Source of the DNA: Pseudomonas sp. MYb118
Lineage (GTDB): Bacteria > Pseudomonadota > Gammaproteobacteria > Pseudomonadales > Pseudomonadaceae
Direction of reading: 5' to 3'
DNA length: 64,000 nt
Assembly (NCBI RefSeq): GCF_040947875.1
Contig: NZ_JBFRXN010000001.1
Coordinates: 744,001-808,000 of the forward strand
Below the pieces are notes generated by a model that made no database searches, had not been told where the DNA came from, and saw only the letters and a list, made by a program, of their open reading frames with translations. Position 1 is the first letter of the stretch, and each line of letters opens with the position of its first letter. This document shows, piece by piece, positions 62,224 through 64,000 of this stretch. A program made the position numbers and the translations under genes.

Positions 62224-62316
62224 CTGTAGGAGCGAGCTTGCTCGCGATGAGGCCCTTTCAGCCAGCATCGATGCTGCCTGACCCGCCGCTATCGCGAGCA
62301 AGCTCGCTCCTACAGG
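62224..62316. repeat. REP pair
   Basis: Head-to-head REPs between terC and the ABC transporter operon. Confidence 0.9.
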
Positions 62317-62345
62317 GGGGGAGATGGGGGGGAAATATCGGGGGC

Positions 62346-62379
62346 AAAAAAAGACCGCCACAACCCGACGTTGTGGCGG
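62346..62379 (-). terminator. Terminator of the ABC transporter operon
   Basis: On the minus strand, CCGCCACAAC pairs with GTTGTGGCGG (loop of five), followed by a run of T. It lies 20-55 bases downstream of the ATPase stop. Confidence 0.9.
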
Positions 62380-62399
62380 CCCGAAGGTGACTCTGTGGA

Positions 62400-63554
62400 T
62401 CAGTGTGCGCCAGCGGCCTTGTTCAGGTCGCTTTCCGCCCACTCGGTGTACACGCAGGCATCGGCGGTGGCCCAGCGCACGCGCACCGGATCACCGGCCT
62501 TGAGCGGCATGCCGGCGGCCGAGAGCGCCTTGACCGTCATCGAGGTGCCGCCCAGGGTTTTCACCGTGCAGGTCTGGCTTTCGCCGAGGAACAGCACTTC
62601 ACCGACAATCGCCGAGACTTCGTTCCAGCCCGCCGCCAGGGGTTCCTGCGCGGCCTGTTCAACACTCAACGCCAGGGCTTTTTCCGGACGCACCATCAGC
62701 AGCACATCCTGCTCGTTCTGCAACCCTGAGGTCAGGCGGATCGACAGCGCCTGGCCTTCGAACGAAGCGGCCGCGTTGCCCTGGGCCTTGAGCTTGAGGA
62801 AGTTCGAGTTGCCGAGGAACGACGCGACGAACGCGTTCGGCGGGTTCTGGTACAGGTCAAAACCGGTGCCCAGGCCAACGATCTTGCCGTGGCTGAAGAT
62901 GGCGATGCGCTGGGACAGGCGCATGGCTTCTTCCTGGTCGTGGGTCACGTAGACGATGGTGATGCCCAGGCGCCGGTGCAGTTGGCGCAGTTCGTCCTGC
63001 AGGTCTTCACGCAGTTTTTTGTCCAGCGCGCCGAGGGGTTCGTCCATCAGCAGGATGCGAGGTTCGTACACCAGCGCCCGGGCGATGGCGACCCGTTGCT
63101 GCTGGCCGCCGGACAGTTGCGAAGGGCGGCGGTGGGCGAACTGTTCCAGTTGCACCAGCTTGAGCATGGCATCGACCCGGCGCTCGCGCTCGGCGCTGTC
63201 GAGCTTGCGGATCGCCAGCGGGAAGGCGATGTTGTCGCGCACCGACAGGTGCGGGAACAGCGAGTAACGCTGGAACACCATGCCGATGTCGCGCTTGTGC
63301 GGAGGCACGTTGACCAGGGATTTACCCTGCACCAGGATCTCGCCGCTGGTGGGCGTCTCGAAGCCTGCGAGCATCGACAGGGTGGTACTTTTGCCCGAGC
63401 CGCTGGAGCCGAGGAAGGTGAGGAATTCACCGTCCTTGATGTCCAGGGCGATGTTGTCCACGGCGGCGAATTCGCCGTAGTACTTGTTCAGGTTGCGCAG
63501 GCTTACCAGGGGTTGCTCATTTTGCTGCGCGGTCTCTTTGATCACTGCACTCAT
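62400..63554 (-). CDS. ABC transporter ATP-binding protein, spermidine/putrescine type (PotA-like)
   Basis: 384 residues from ATG 63554, with AGGAGA six bases upstream; the frame is open further but lacks a site. Walker A GSSGSGKST (49-57), signature LSGGQQQRVAIARAL, Walker B ILLMDEPLGALD, switch His in VTHDQEEA, then a TOBE-type C-terminal domain. It belongs to the MOI/polyamine-opine branch. It follows a PotC-like permease gene upstream. The solute is unknown; polyamine, opine or amine uptake is likely and would fit the amine catabolism nearby only loosely. Confidence 0.88.
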   Translation of the reverse strand: MSAVIKETAQQNEQPLVSLRNLNKYYGEFAAVDNIALDIKDGEFLTFLGSSGSGKSTTLSMLAGFETPTSGEILVQGKSLVNVPPHKRDIGMVFQRYSLFPHLSVRDNIAFPLAIRKLDSAERERRVDAMLKLVQLEQFAHRRPSQLSGGQQQRVAIARALVYEPRILLMDEPLGALDKKLREDLQDELRQLHRRLGITIVYVTHDQEEAMRLSQRIAIFSHGKIVGLGTGFDLYQNPPNAFVASFLGNSNFLKLKAQGNAAASFEGQALSIRLTSGLQNEQDVLLMVRPEKALALSVEQAAQEPLAAGWNEVSAIVGEVLFLGESQTCTVKTLGGTSMTVKALSAAGMPLKAGDPVRVRWATADACVYTEWAESDLNKAAGAH

Positions 63555-63570
63555 GTCGTTCTCCTGGCGC

Positions 63571-64000
63571 TCAAGCGCTGATTTCATTGCGCCGGCGAAG
63601 GGCGGCGGCGATCACCATGACCAATACCGAGAGGCCGATCAGCAGCGTCGAGGCGACGGCGATCACAGGCGTCAGGTCCTGGCGCAGGGTGGTCCACATT
63701 TTCACGGGAAGGGTCTGCAACGTCGGGCTGGCCATCATCACGCTCAGCACCACTTCGTCCCACGAGACGAGGAAGGCGAAGAGGGCGCCGGCGACCATGC
63801 CGGGGCGGATCGCCGGGAACGTCACCTTGAACACCGCTTGCAGGCGCGAGGCCCCGCAGATCACCGCCGCGTCTTCGATCGACTGGTCGAACAGCTTCAG
63901 CGAGTTGATGATCGAGATGATGGTGAACGGCAGCGCGACGATCACATGGCTGACCACGAAGGCGAACATCGTCCCGGTGTAGCCGAGCTTGAGGAACAGC
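63571..64000 (-). CDS. ABC transporter inner-membrane permease (PotC-like), 5' end beyond the window
   Basis: The visible part covers the C-terminal ~140 residues. It has membrane spans SHVIVALPFTIISIINSL, FLVSWDEVVLSVMMA and VIAVASTLLIGLSVLVMVIAA, and the EAA-loop form EDAAVICGASRLQAVFKVTFPAIRPGM. It is the BPD_transp_1 domain of a polyamine-type importer, partner of the ATPase 16 bases downstream. The start and any other subunits lie after 64000. Confidence 0.85.
   Translation of the reverse strand, partial: LFLKLGYTGTMFAFVVSHVIVALPFTIISIINSLKLFDQSIEDAAVICGASRLQAVFKVTFPAIRPGMVAGALFAFLVSWDEVVLSVMMASPTLQTLPVKMWTTLRQDLTPVIAVASTLLIGLSVLVMVIAAALRRRNEISA

Overview
This window reads as chromosomal DNA of a fluorescent Pseudomonas (P. 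fluorescens group). The grounds are high G+C, GC-rich third positions, a DUF2790 gene, a Pseudomonas-type malate:quinone oxidoreductase, and dozens of palindromic REP elements with cores such as GAGCGAGCTTGCTCGC. I see no rRNA, tRNA, insertion sequence, phage or CRISPR array. No database search was possible; all family calls are by eye.

1-8.3 kb: the end of an envelope or exopolysaccharide locus. It holds a truncated VirK/YbjX protein, GT4, GT2 and WecG/TagA-type glycosyltransferases, a GNAT-like acyltransferase plus GT61 glycosyltransferase pair, and a convergent WcaJ-type undecaprenyl-phosphate sugar transferase. A second GNAT-like plus GT61 pair, clearly paralogous, stands alone at 55.2-57.5 kb. 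8.5-10.3 kb: a glutaredoxin and an AhpD-like protein facing an AraC regulator.

10.3-36.3 kb: a catabolic island. It has (i) a tryptophan-tryptophylquinone amine dehydrogenase operon (large subunit, MauE, MauD, small subunit, monohaem cytochrome c) that matches the aromatic amine dehydrogenase (aau) layout; (ii) a complete indole-3-acetate (IAA) degradation set, iacA-B-I-H-C-D-E-F plus iacG, bracketed by a PAS histidine kinase and a FixJ-like regulator; (iii) a FeaR-like AraC activator just after iacF; (iv) a permease/PLP phospho-lyase/kinase operon that looks like ethanolamine or hydroxylysine catabolism; (v) a chemoreceptor; and (vi) an outer-membrane porin divergent from a cytochrome c plus FeaB-type phenylacetaldehyde dehydrogenase operon. 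The porin/cytochrome gap carries three TGGCA-N8-AAA motifs, like the FeaR site described in E. coli. Read together, the island could take tryptamine to indoleacetaldehyde, IAA and then catechol, and phenylethylamine or tyramine to arylacetates.

36.3-54.6 kb: mostly housekeeping or accessory single genes. These are an MscS channel, a BktB-like thiolase, a metal-type two-component system with a DUF2790 protein, an alpha/beta hydrolase, ChrA, a bile-acid symporter-family transporter, an HxlR-controlled hydrolase/aldehyde dehydrogenase operon, IlvD and Mqo. 57.5-61.1 kb: a luciferase-like monooxygenase, a flavin reductase and an NCS1 permease, each preceded by the same inverted-repeat operator. 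61.1-64 kb: a TerC protein and the start of a polyamine-type ABC transporter that runs off the window.

REP pairs sit in most intergenic gaps. A ~1 kb inverted-repeat island with three nested REP pairs separates the amine dehydrogenase and IAA blocks.
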